This document shows, one piece after another, positions 1-10,812 of a DNA stretch of 64,000 bases. The stretch lies in contig MU839834.1 of NCBI GenBank assembly GCA_030411725.1, positions 1 through 64,000 of the forward strand, written 5' to 3'. Each line of letters opens with the position of its first letter. The first letter of the stretch is position 1. Under the pieces are notes generated by a model, which saw nothing but the letters and a program-made list of their open reading frames with translations, did no database searches and was not told the origin of the DNA. Origin of the DNA: Echria macrotheca (Eukaryota; Ascomycota; Sordariomycetes; Sordariales; Schizotheciaceae). Both the position numbers and the translations under genes were made by a program.

Positions 1-1
1 G

Positions 2-93
<92 letters not shown>
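1..93. repeat. Poly-C homopolymer at window edge
   Basis: After the first base, the window opens with an unbroken run of about 90 C. It is not a fungal telomere repeat (CCCTAA units are absent). It may mark a contig end or a sequencing/assembly artefact; the sequence alone cannot distinguish this from a real homopolymer. Confidence 0.9.
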
Positions 94-95
<2 letters not shown>

Positions 96-99
96 CCAC

Positions 100-670
100 A
101 TGAATGTCAGGTCAGGCCTGAGGTGTCTATGTACAGGTTTCCGAGACATTGTTGGACCTGCAGTTGCTTGGTACATAGTGTCTGGCCACTCACTCGTGTG
201 GATTTTTGGAAACGTGGTGGGTGGATGGATGGATAGATGGACGGAGAATGGATGGATGTCTCGGTCGTGTGAAACAGTAGCAACAAATCAGAATGCCCCC
301 CCAAAAATGCTGCATCCCAGGGCAAAAGTTCCCAAGTGCTTGCTCAGTCTCCGAGTCTTTGTGGACCTGCAGCAGTGATTGATCACTCTCTGTCTCAACT
401 GCTGGAGGGTGGGTGGACGGGTGCTTGGGTTTTTGGTGGTTGGGTGCTGTGGTAGATGGGTGTTTGGGTACTTGGGTGGATGGGTGCTTGAGTGGATGGG
501 GCGATGTATTGGTGGCCGTGTGTTGTAAAGTGCAGGTTCTTTTTTGTCTTTCCAATGGTAGAGAATACTGAATGCTGGATCCTAAGGAGGTGTCTGTCTC
601 CAAATCCGAGTCACCGTGGACCTACATCAGCGATTGACCACCCCCTCTGAAGTATTGGAGAGTTAATAAG
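100..670. repeat. Diverged tandem units with GGAT/TGGGTG minisatellite
   Basis: Three related units begin near 140, 345 and 600. Each carries a core resembling CCGAG-n-TGTGGACCTGCAG followed by a CAGTGATTG-like stretch (best kept in units 2 and 3). Between the cores lie degenerate GGAT and TGGGTGCTTGGG repeats (about 215-260 and 405-500). No protein-like frame is supported. Confidence 0.6.
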
Positions 671-3600
671 TGGATGTTGGGCCTGGACGTCTCAGAGCCC
701 CGGGGAATGGTCGGGTGCTGCAGCTGGAAGCAGCGACCTGCTGCTCTTTCTTCGATACTGACACAGTGAGGCAACCTGCGACCAAACTGCTGAATTCTAA
801 AGAAAACGGACGAGGAAACGTCAGCTCGGCACCTGGATGTGGAGAAGTACCACAGCAGGTGATGCCAAAGGCAATGTAATACACGGCATAGTAGCCCGCA
901 TATCCATAATTCGTAGGTGGGCTCTTGTGGTGATGATGGGAAAGATTGCAGCCTACGATGTTTGAGCGACGTGGGTATCGGCATCCTAGGTAAGTGCGTT
1001 CAACAAGAGGCGGACATGGCCTCCGTGCTGTTGTGTAGCCACAGATAGTCAGAGGGAGACCCCAACAGATCCCCAAATGCTCGCTTAGACGTGCAGCAAT
1101 GGAAGCACGAGACCACTCTTTCTGAAATCAGTGAAATAGGATGGACGGGTGCCGGGACCTTGACGTATCGGCTCCGGATAGCTATCATGAAAGCAGGCAC
1201 GGTAGGCTCTCTCCACTTCATGAAAGGCAAACGGAACCGGGGTGCGTCACACCCACGAATCATGGATTCATGGTTGATGTGAGGGGGGCTTCTTGGAAGT
1301 GGTGGGTGGGTGGGTGGGTTTCCTTCTAGAACCCTTCCGTTTCGAGTGGAATCGAGCTTCGTCCCTTGGAAAGTGGTGGCATAATTCCTAGGGTGCTTTG
1401 AGAATGCTGTCGAGTATGCATTCTTGATAGGTATTGACTGTGTATCTGTGTTTTCTGGGTTGTATAAGTCTAACTGATCGTATATCTGGCAGAGAATGCC
1501 AAGTTCGTGAAACGCCGTCTCGGCTGCCCTAGGGACCTCAGCAAGAAAAGAATACAGGGAGGGTCGAGCGGATCGCCTCGCAGTGCTTGACGAGCCGGCT
1601 GAGCTCAGGTAAGGAGTGGGAGGTGGAGGGCCACAGCTGAGCACGGCAAACTCCCAGTAGACCACTTGGACAAGAGAGGCTGATATCGAAATTTAGTGAA
1701 TTTGCTGCACCTACACAGCCCTAGCTATGAGATCGCCATTAAAAAAAGTGCTGTGCTGGTTTGACTGGATTTTGGACGTGTGGGCAGAATTATGAAGGTT
1801 GGGTATCACTTGTCCTACCAGTCCCCAGCCGTGGTATCACAAATGCTGCCACGGAAGCTTTCCGCTCTGTCCTGAAGGGACATCAAACGAGGCAGTGACA
1901 GTGACGATGAAGGTTACATTTTCATCGGACGATCGATGACAAATGTTTTCCTCCTAAGCGCACCATTGTCAGTACGGATGGTGTTGTCTGTGGCAGGGCT
2001 GAAGTGACATGTCCCATATCCAATCGATGGGAAATGGCCATACTGAAGGACACCGCCGGCACGAGCTCGCTACGGCACGAGCTCAGCGGCAGTTCAGGGT
2101 GAAGGTGCCACTCTGAGGCCCGATTGACGATAGCCGAGCCTCTTCTCCAGGAACATCAGCAGAACTAGGTACAGGTAACGAGCGGTGGGTGGCGGGATGG
2201 AGTGCCCTCCCTAGGTGTCTATCGACGGCCGTTTTCTTCCCCAGGAGAGGATTTAACACGCACGCGAAGTGGTCCAAGGCGTGACTGGGGTTGCTATCCC
2301 GAAGGACCATTGATGATCGGCGGTCTCTTCTGTACCGCTACAAAAACGAAAAATAGCACGTCAATTTTCCGGGTGCTGTTCACCTGAGACCAGGAACATC
2401 TGCACTCACCTAATATCGAAGGCAGCCGTCCTGGACGGCATATCCCGAGATCACCGCTGCAGCCTACTTTAACGGTTGGGATTCCATTTGTAAGAGAAAT
2501 GCAAGGAACGATGAGCTTGACACCGGTCATGATCCGTTGACGTGCCTCTGCATCGTGGTAGACAGGAAAAAAGCAAGCGTCGCTTATTCCCATTTGCTGC
2601 GCTGCTGCTGCTGTTCATGATGGACCTGCTCGCCCCGTGCTGCTGGCCATAGCTTCTGCAGGCTGGAGACAGCGCCCGTAAAACAAAGCTTCAGCTCCAG
2701 CTGATTTCGGGCCAGCTTCATTCGGCGCTCGTCGCATCCTGTTAGCTTAGCTGTACATCGACAGATCGAGGCACCAACCCCGAGAGGAGCTAGGGGTCGT
2801 TGCTTCTGTCCTTTCCCCCATCGGAGCGGCGGAAAACCAGCCGTGTTCACCGTCACATCTTCAACGGAGTCCGGATTCCTCTTGGCAAAGCCTCGTGAGT
2901 TTCGCAACTGCAACGATGACTCCTTGCTGCCGTCGGCAACTCTCCTGATAGTTCTATGCCAAGATTGCCCTTCACAAACCTTGCCGGGGAGGGTGGACCA
3001 TCCACGATCCACAAAGATCCATCATCTAGCGCCTGCGAACAGACGAAATCACTGTCTGGAAGCGGCACTGCATCCAAGATGGTCCATCTGCAGGACAGCC
3101 TGGAAGCAGGTCGTCAGGCACAAGCCGTGACAAGGTGCAACCCTGGCGCTCCAGCATGGCCCTTGTGCTGCCCGGGCGCTAACGTTAGGTAGCTCAAGAC
3201 GACCTTGCAAGGTTGTGGAAGGCTTCTGGAAGACTTGTAGAAGCCAGCCTCTCCCTCGCGATCCGTGAGACAGACTTGCCCTTGCTGCCAATCGCTTTGA
3301 CCTCCTTCGACGGCCATTGTTGCACACACACCCCGCATTTTGAGGACTCCAATTCACCCCCCCACCAGCCGGTCCGCTCCCGAATTTGACGTTTTTCTCC
3401 GGTTTGCGGATGTCTTGGCCGGCCTTTCCCGGCACGAGCGAAGCTCCCAATGCAATTTGGCGGAGGGTGGCATCTGACTTGAATCCATGCAGGGGTAGTC
3501 CAGGTGATTCAACAGGAAACGTATCGGGCCTTAGGCATGCCGTTGGGCGTTTCGTTCACCTTGCCGAAGTGCGATGCTGCCAAGAGCATGATTCCACTGA

Positions 3601-6078
3601 AGTCATTGATCGGCCGATGATAGGAAAAAATCGCAGCGCCGGCGTAAAGGTTTGACCGCTCGCTCTTCGATGTGATTTGGGCCGGGTACGTAATCGCAAG
3701 GATGGGACGCGAGTCTCTTTGTTCGGCGTCATCTGAGCTCGTTGCAAAGAAAAACCGTGAACCCCTCGTTGGCTGGGCCGATCCTGTCACTGAACTTTTG
3801 GCGAATGATGGCTCGTGTTTCGGTGACACAGGACGTCCACCGCTCCGTTTTTTTACTGTGCTTTGTAAAACTTTGACAACCACACAAGCGCCCAAGATGA
3901 CAAAGCCAGCGAACAAAGCCGGCGATGCGCATAACCTCGACTCGACCGCGGCCTCGTCCTCGAAGGGACGTCAAACATCCAACCAGGATGTCATCGAGTT
4001 AGGTTGTGCTCTGGTGGGTCCATCGCAGATCCCGCCAAGCTTCTCGCAGGGCAGAGCAGCAGGGGAAAGGCCCCACCAAGCCCCACAGTACGAGCGAATG
4101 CACATTTGGCACTGTCGTCGACATTGGCCTCTGTGTAGGCACGCCAGCGAAAATTTTCAACCAAGCTGAAACGCACAATTTCTTTGGAATCCCGGATATT
4201 TCTTGCTCGTGGCTCGTATTATCGTCGTCAGCATGTATTCTTTGGCGTCGAGTCATCATTTGCTGCCCAGCGAAAGAATTTTCCTTCACATGTCAAGCCA
4301 CGTACTATTCCTGTTGCCGACAGCCTTGTCTGTGTGTCGAGCGAACGTGCCTGTGTGCCTGTGTGCCGTAGCGTGCCGGACGATCCTAGCAGCTTGCGGA
4401 TTTTGTCTGGGCTTGCTCTTCCCGAGACATATCTTCGTCAGCGAGCCTAGGGTAGATTGAGAACTGACAGACTGGATTCCCTGCATCGGAATTCTTGCGG
4501 ACGACAAGCTTGCGTGATGTAGCATCATCGCTTGCAACGTTAGCAGGCCTGACATGCCTCTTGGAATCAAGACGTGCGTTTGTCCTGCTGATGAAAGCAT
4601 ACGTACCAAGCGTACGTGCTGCTTAATATCAAGTGCAGCTTGCCAAGCTCGACTCGGTCTGGCGTGTGGAAAAAAAGCGATGAATGAGGGCGAAGGAAAC
4701 GCAACGGAGCCACAGCCAGCTTCTCCATACCCCACACCCGCAACCCCCCGGGGCCCAGGTGGGACTTGCGAGGGCTGACTGGGTGTTGCACCCTGCCCCA
4801 GCCTGGTCAGGGCCGGGAGCCGTGGGTTTACCTGGAACGTTAACTGCCCGCTAAAGCTGAATGCTTGGTCCCGACTTTCTTTCGCGATGACCCGGATTCT
4901 CTCGAGAGCAAAAAAATAACGCAAATCCCCCGAACCGTTCCAATGGATACCAAAAAGCCCACAATGTTTCCGACCACTTACTAGGCCAGGTGAAAACGAG
5001 GCGAGCGATGGCATTGACCACCCTTCACCTCGCTCGGGGCGGAGAGTGTGGGGTTTGGCGCGTGCACTGGAATGCTGGGGAAGCGACGGTATACCGTACA
5101 CACGGCAAACGGCAAATGTCGCTAGACACGCGCCTCCGGGGAAGAAACAAGTTGGATCCCGTAACTTGGGCTCGGTGAATGGAAGCGGGCACGCGGGCCA
5201 CCTGTTCAGCGAATCGACACCTACTCGCTCTCCTCGTGTCTTCGTCGTCGTCGTCGAGAAGAAGAGTCGCCAAGTGCCAACGCATCTGGCGGAACCGCTC
5301 CCGCGACTGGCGACAATCATACATAGCAGACCGAGAACAGGGCGCATTCATTCGCTCCCTCCAGAAGGTCTACCGTTGCTGACTCGGCTTAGCATCCTCA
5401 TCCCGCGCTCTGGGTGCCGATGGTGAGCCCCGGGACCTAGGTCAGTTTCTTTTTGTTTTTTTACCCCAATGACGAGGTGAGGATGCGAGGGGAAGAGCTC
5501 CTGCAGCGTAACTAACGGCCAGCCACGACGATGGAAACGGCTGTGCCCCCCCCGCGGATGAAGCTCACATCCCACGCCCCTCCCGTCCTGGGCCATACCC
5601 CACATGACTTTCGACGCGGCCAGCGTCCAGCATGCAAATTCAGCCAGCTCCCCTTGCGTCCCCTAAAAGTTAGACAACACCCCGACTTTTGCCTCGCCCT
5701 TTCCTTCTTGTCTTACCTACCGTTTCGTCCATTTTCAACGGAAGACGGCCAGCTATAAGAAGTCCGCCTCTCCCCTCCCTCACTTGAGGTTAGAGCTTCT
5801 GGATATCCTCCTTCCCTTCGAGCCCTTCCTCCACACCGCCCCAACCAGGCTCCCAGCCAAAACCGTCGTCAGCTTTAGCTTCCCAGACACTGCTGCCCTA
5901 CGAGCTGCACTTGTAAAGCTCGCAGCCTCGACCAGACTTGAGGCATAATACGACTCGCCCAGTCCCCGCCCATTCATCAGCCGGTACAGTGCCCAGTGTG
6001 TCACCGTCGGGAACCCGCACTAACAGGTCTCGTCCAGGGAACTCGCAAGCCCCCTTTGCCTCGACATAACCAGACACC
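671..6078. other. Gene-poor left region
   Basis: I find no frame with protein-like composition, splice-site structure or family similarity. Several long open frames exist (for example minus strand 1000-1665 and 4286-5347), but their composition (Ser/Arg/Pro/His-rich, no domains) is what shadow frames of moderately GC-rich non-coding DNA give. The last ~500 bases (5540-6078) are pyrimidine-rich with a TATAAG at about 5753 and probably form the promoter and leader of the next gene. Confidence 0.5.
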
Positions 6079-6681
6079 ATGACCGCCAATAATCAGCCCG
6101 CCGAGCAAAACCAGGCCGCCGGCCAACAAGACGGCCCATGGGTCCTTCTCCAGAACCCTGGCGACAGGCCTCCTCAGTACAACTCCGACAACGAATCACA
6201 GCCTCAGTTGGCCGGCTCCTCCAACGGCGAGGACGACGAAGCTTTTGTCCTTCTCGATGGAAATATGGTGGTCGGATACATCTCCGCTGTGGGCAGCGAC
6301 AACGCCGAGTCTCAGGCCACATCGATGATGTCGGAAGTGACGGGCGCGACCACGACGGCAGTCAACGCCACAGGTCTGACGCCCGTTACTCCCAGCTTTG
6401 CCCTAACCAAGACCGCCTTGGCCATGAACGAGAGGGAGTCTCGCTATGGCTCAACGGGCAGCGTCCCGACGTGGTTGACCGGCGTCAGCTTTGTTGGTGA
6501 GCGCACCGGGCAGTTCGACGTCGAATCAACCCAGGCCGACAGCATGTACTACCGGACCGGAAGGTCCGGACAGAGCTCCCTGGCCAGCAGCGTCCACGTG
6601 GACGACATCGACTCGACTCCGCTGGAGAGATCTTTGACCCTCCTCGAGGTCGGCGCTTGGTGCAAGCGTTTCGGACGCTGA
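6079..6681 (+). CDS. Hypothetical protein, 200 aa
   Basis: A single open frame begins at an ATG in good fungal context (ACACCATGACC) and follows a long CT-rich leader. The product is polar and rich in Asn, Gln, Ser, Thr and acidic residues. It has no signal peptide, membrane segment or recognised domain. Two short hydrophobic stretches stand out in the first third: WVLLQN near residue 26 and FVLLDGNMVVGYI near residue 55. The C-terminal ~20 residues differ in character from the rest, so a 3' intron that I cannot place confidently may have been missed. Codon use looks coding throughout. I do not recognise the family, and a disordered regulatory or adaptor protein is only one possibility. Confidence 0.6.
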   Translation: MTANNQPAEQNQAAGQQDGPWVLLQNPGDRPPQYNSDNESQPQLAGSSNGEDDEAFVLLDGNMVVGYISAVGSDNAESQATSMMSEVTGATTTAVNATGLTPVTPSFALTKTALAMNERESRYGSTGSVPTWLTGVSFVGERTGQFDVESTQADSMYYRTGRSGQSSLASSVHVDDIDSTPLERSLTLLEVGAWCKRFGR

Positions 6682-8163
6682 TGCAGTCTTCTCTCGGCAG
6701 CCCCGGTAGCATGTGGCTGGCGGAGGTAGATCGTCCCTTCTCGGAGCCCATCATCACATCATGGCGCTTTCACTCGAGGATCGCGTGTGCGGCGTTGATT
6801 TGGATATGTCATTCGTTATCTCCTTGTCTCTGTTTAGCACCTTCTCTTGTACCTCTGCGAATGCTCCCACTTGGGACGTAAGGGACCTTGGGTTGGGTTT
6901 GATGTTGGTGATCCACCATGATGTTCCATCCATCCTTGATAATCTTTCCTTCTGTCCTTCTTTCCTCTCTTTAATCGGGCCTGGATAATTGTTTTTCTTC
7001 TTTCATAAGCTTTCTCTCGATCTGTCCTTGGTATCCTTCTATGGTCTTGGAGATGAATGGATAAGAGGATGGGCGACATGAAGCATCGCATGGGTTCGGT
7101 ATAAAGAAAAAAAAAGGAAATGACTGGAAGGAAAAGCAAACTGGTGGGGGGTTGGATTTTATTTATACTGTTGCTGATAGGAAAAAAGTCAGTCGATCCA
7201 TGGTATGATGAATACCTAGCAATCATTGAGAGTGCAGCTAAGCGTCATGCATATCCCGTCCCGTGCCTCGCGGCCCGTGAATCATGGTGACGCACACTGT
7301 GAGTCGTACCATGACTGGCTTGTGGTTGCTTTCTCCAACTTTGGACGTCGCATCTCCACACTGTCGGTTTGCTTCCCCCGAGATGCCCGGGTACCTGGAC
7401 GAAGGGATGCGGGGTTGATGAACACAGGCGAGATGATGTCGCAGTCGCGAACTTGTCGTTTCTTTTCTTTCTCCACATTCAACGTCGCGGCTGTGATACA
7501 ATCACATCAGACCCAAAAATGTGTTGTATTCCCCGCGTTTAGCCTGATATTTTAGTCTGGTCTTTTCGGTCGATGATTTTCCGTCCATTCGAGCGAGGGG
7601 AATTTCCCTTTTCTTTTCCCCATGTCCGGATGCCAGATTGGGGGGAGATATACTGTGTAGGTAAGCGGCGGGTACCCGTACCCACATCCATATCATACCC
7701 GGGTGCTGTCTTGTTCTCGATATGGATGCACTGTACTATGTTAATCCCGGCTGCCCGGGTACCGGGCACCTTTGCTTGGCTAGAGCGGGAGAGAGGGAAG
7801 GGGAGGGGGAGGGATGGGTTTTTATATATATCTTTTGCATACCCGCGTTCTTTTTTTTTTGTTGAGGAGTTGACAGGCTGGGTGGTTCTGCTCATTCCGT
7901 TCGACTGGACACCGAGAGGGGTCTCGCTACACTCGTTTTTTTCCTGCATCGATACTGCTTGGGAAGTACCAGAGACAAAGGCCGTGAATTTCGTTTGCTC
8001 CGGGGACAGCATCGCGCCGAAAGAGAAGCTGGACATTGTGTCGAGTGTCGTTCAGTTTGCCGGTCGAAGAATCTCATCCTCCTCCTCCTCATCTTCCTCC
8101 TGAAAGAGCATCCAGAAGATCATATATATCGCAGGGTGAAAACAAAATAAAAGGAACTCGAAA
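6682..8163. other. Intergenic region with CCCGGGTAC palindromes
   Basis: No gene is supported. The palindromic word CCCGGGTAC or a close variant appears at about 7386, 7668, 7697 and 7754. A (TCC)n tract lies at about 8078-8100 and TATATATC at about 8121-8132, just before the esterase start. The open frame 7573-8103 has no coding character. Confidence 0.5.
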
Positions 8164-10120
8164 ATGGCCATCCTCCGCGCCCTCATCGTCGGCGGGCTTC
8201 TCCTCGGCTCGAGTGTCGTGGCGGAATGCGGGAAGCACTGGGTTTCCATATGGACTTCGATGCCGCAGCTAGTCGAACCTGCGAATCTTCCTCCCGCTCC
8301 TTTTGTAAGTCGTCTTTTTTTTTTCACTTCTTCGTTGGAGGTGTTGTGGTGTGGTTTGCGGGTGGGTGGTCGATGGATTGTCGTCGTTTTTAAGTTTCCG
8401 TTGGAAGTTGAGGATCGACACCTTTTTCAGCAAAAGAAAACAACGAACCCCTGAGACAAAAGACCGCCACATACCAGCCGGATTTCCGCGGGACCGAGGG
8501 ACCAGGGTGCCCCTTCTTATAACTTTCTTTTTTCCCCCGCCGCCTTCCCAACAAAAGTGCACACTGACTGGCATGTGATTGTGTGATATTTCCGTCACAG
8601 CCAACACACCAACACACACAAGACGAGAGACATGTGATGATCACTGACCCAACATGTGAAACCCCCGCCCCCAAAATAGAACGGCACCACTTCAGTGTTC
8701 AACAACGCCACCCTGCGCCAGACAATCTACCTCACCCAAGACGCCGACACCATCCGGCTGTACTTCTCCAACGTCTTCGGCGCGACAGACCTCGCCATCA
8801 CAAGCGCCAGCGTCGCCCTGCCGGCGGCGGCCACCAACCAAACCGGAAATGGCACTGTTCTTCTCAGTGCCGGAGCGGGAGCAAGCGCGGTCCGCCCCGA
8901 CACAATCCAGCGAGTAACTTTCTCGGGCCAGCGGGCGTTCACCATCCCGCCCGGCGCCCTAGCCGTCTCGGACCCGCTCAACATCACCGTGCGCGCGCGC
9001 TCGGTGCTCTCGGTCTCGGTCTATCTCGAAGCAGGCCAGGCCGGGTTCGCGATCACGGGACACCCGGGGAGTCGGACGACCAGCTTCGCCGTGCCGGGGG
9101 AGCACGTCGCGACGGCGGATCTGGCTTCCGTCCCCGGGGTCGGGAAGACGGATCATTGGTATTTCCTGTCGGCGGTGGATGCGTGGGTGCCGAGCAGTCG
9201 GTCGGCGGTTGTGGTGGTGGGGGATAGCATTAGCGATGGCCGTGAGCTTTTTCCCTCTCTCTTTTTTTCTTTCTTTCCTTTTCTTCTTCCACTACCATTC
9301 AGATAGCCCCATCCGCCCCAACCATGGTGTTGTTTGTTCGATGAGAGCGCCACCACCCACTGATATATATATAACTGACATGTGTGACTGACACCAGGCG
9401 GCTCAACCACAAACGGAAACAACCGCTGGCCAGACCAGCTCCTCGCCCGCCTGCAATCCTCGCCCTCGACATCCAACATCGCGATCCTGAACCAAGCGGC
9501 GGGGGGGAACCGGATCCTGAACGACGGCCTCGGCCCCAACGCGCTCTCCCGCATCGAGCGGGACGTGATCGCCCAGCCGGGCGTGCGCTACGCCATCATC
9601 TACGAGGGCGTCAACGACCTCGGCACGTCCCCCACCGACGCCGCGTCGCTCGCCCGCGTGGGCGATCGGCTCCTGACGGCCTACGACCAGATGATCACGC
9701 GGCTGCACACGGCGGGGATCGCGGTCTTTGGCGCGACCATCACGCCCATGAGCGGGCCGGGGCAGACGTATAGCGATGCTGGACGGGAAGCGCAGCGGCA
9801 GAGGGTGAATAACTGGTATATATCATCCCCCCCCCTCCTTCTTTCCCTTCCCCTTGAAGGGTTTTTTTGTATGTATGTGTGCGTGTGTTTGTGTTGACGT
9901 GCCGAAAAAAAGGATCCGAACAAGCAACCGCTTCGACGCCGTCATCGACTTTGACTTAGCCGTCCGCGACCCGCGCAACACGACTCAGCTCGCGCCCGCC
10001 TTCGACGTCGGCGACTACCTCCACCTCAATCCGGACGGGTACAGGACCATGGCCGAGACCGTCGATCTGGGTCTGTTTTCCAAGTTCGCGGGTGGGTATG
10101 TGCACAGGAGGATGGTGTGA
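8164..10120 (+). CDS. Secreted SGNH/GDSL-family esterase
   Basis: Four exons (8164-8304, 8680-9241, 9398-9815, 9913-10120) give 442 residues. Donors are GTAAGT, GTGAGC and GTATAT, and each junction restores the frame. Residues 1-20 form a signal peptide. Block I is GDSISDGRG, with the nucleophile Ser in GDS. Its last codons are split by intron 2, which is confirmed because splicing restores the family sequence GRGSTTNGNNRWPDQ. Block III is GVNDL (Gly and Asn of the oxyanion hole). Block V is DYLHLNPDG, giving the catalytic Asp and His. This is the extracellular lipase/acylhydrolase group that includes XynE-like enzymes; they hydrolyse ester bonds, often on plant cell-wall or lipid substrates. 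The exact substrate cannot be read from the sequence. Intron 1 is unusually long (375 nt) for this window. Confidence in the family is high; exon 1 is slightly less certain. Confidence 0.88.
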
Positions 10121-10812
10121 TCCATGTATGTTCGTCTCTCAGACGGCAGGAGAACGACAAAAAGTTCTGGAAGCCGAAAAAGAAAGAGAACGGAAAGAAA
10201 AAAAGGGAAGAAGGAAGGAAAAATACTAGGTAATGTATATGTTAGGCAGACAAGTCAAAGGGAGGAAAACAGGGCTGGAGAAATGAGTGAATTCGGTAAG
10301 CCCGGGGAACAGGGAACGGGGGGGATGTAAGCGTCCATACGATATTTACCCCGTGTTTGGTTTGCTGCCTTGCCCGTCGTGTTGGCAATCCTCCGCCTTC
10401 CCACTGCGGCATTCGGGATCCAACAAAATGCTCAAGTGAGGCGTGGTTCACAGTAAACGTAAGAATGAGGCCAAAATTAGGTTTCGAACCCTGGCGAATT
10501 CCTGTGCGTTGGGGCCCAATTGCACATTGTGCCGAAAGTAGCGGTCGACGTGCAGGTCGGAGCACACAGGTCCCGGGCGCCATGGAAACAACACCGAGAC
10601 ACCGACAACGGGAACGGACTCGTCCAGCTCCCCGACAACGACAAAAGTGCAAGAAACATTTGTGGTATTATCCTCTAAATGACCAGCCAAAATGCCCACC
10701 TTGGTCCGAAAACTCCTTTGGGGAAGCAGGCAAGCAGGGTACTTACGTACACAGACACTCCTCCGGTAACCATACCGAACCAATCCGACGGCGTCGCCAA
10801 CCCTTTCCATCA
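10121..10812. other. Intergenic region between esterase and ERB1 3' end
   Basis: No gene is supported. The forward sequence GGTTTCGAACCC at about 10482 resembles a Pol III B-box on the minus strand, but no complete cloverleaf can be drawn around it. A purine-rich stretch (10160-10225) follows the esterase stop. Confidence 0.5.

Noticed and set aside
1..93. Telomere
   Set aside because: The run is pure C without the T and A of CCCTAA-type repeats.
1000..1665. 221-codon open frame on the minus strand
   Set aside because: No ATG-linked leader, no domain, low-complexity start; not supported as a gene.
2050..2090. cDNA-linker contamination (GGCACGAG words)
   Set aside because: Two GGCACGAG words occur within continuous genomic sequence without the full adaptor; a coincidence is more likely.
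4286..5347. 353-codon open frame on the minus strand
   Set aside because: Composition is Ser/Arg/Pro/Gly/His-rich without domains or splice context, and several unrelated frames are open in the same place; it looks like a chance frame in GC-rich DNA.
7573..8103. 176-codon open frame upstream of the esterase
   Set aside because: Ends in a microsatellite-encoded Ser run and overlaps the probable esterase promoter; no family resemblance.
10475..10500. Possible tRNA gene on the minus strand
   Set aside because: Only a B-box-like word is present; T-stem and acceptor stem do not pair.
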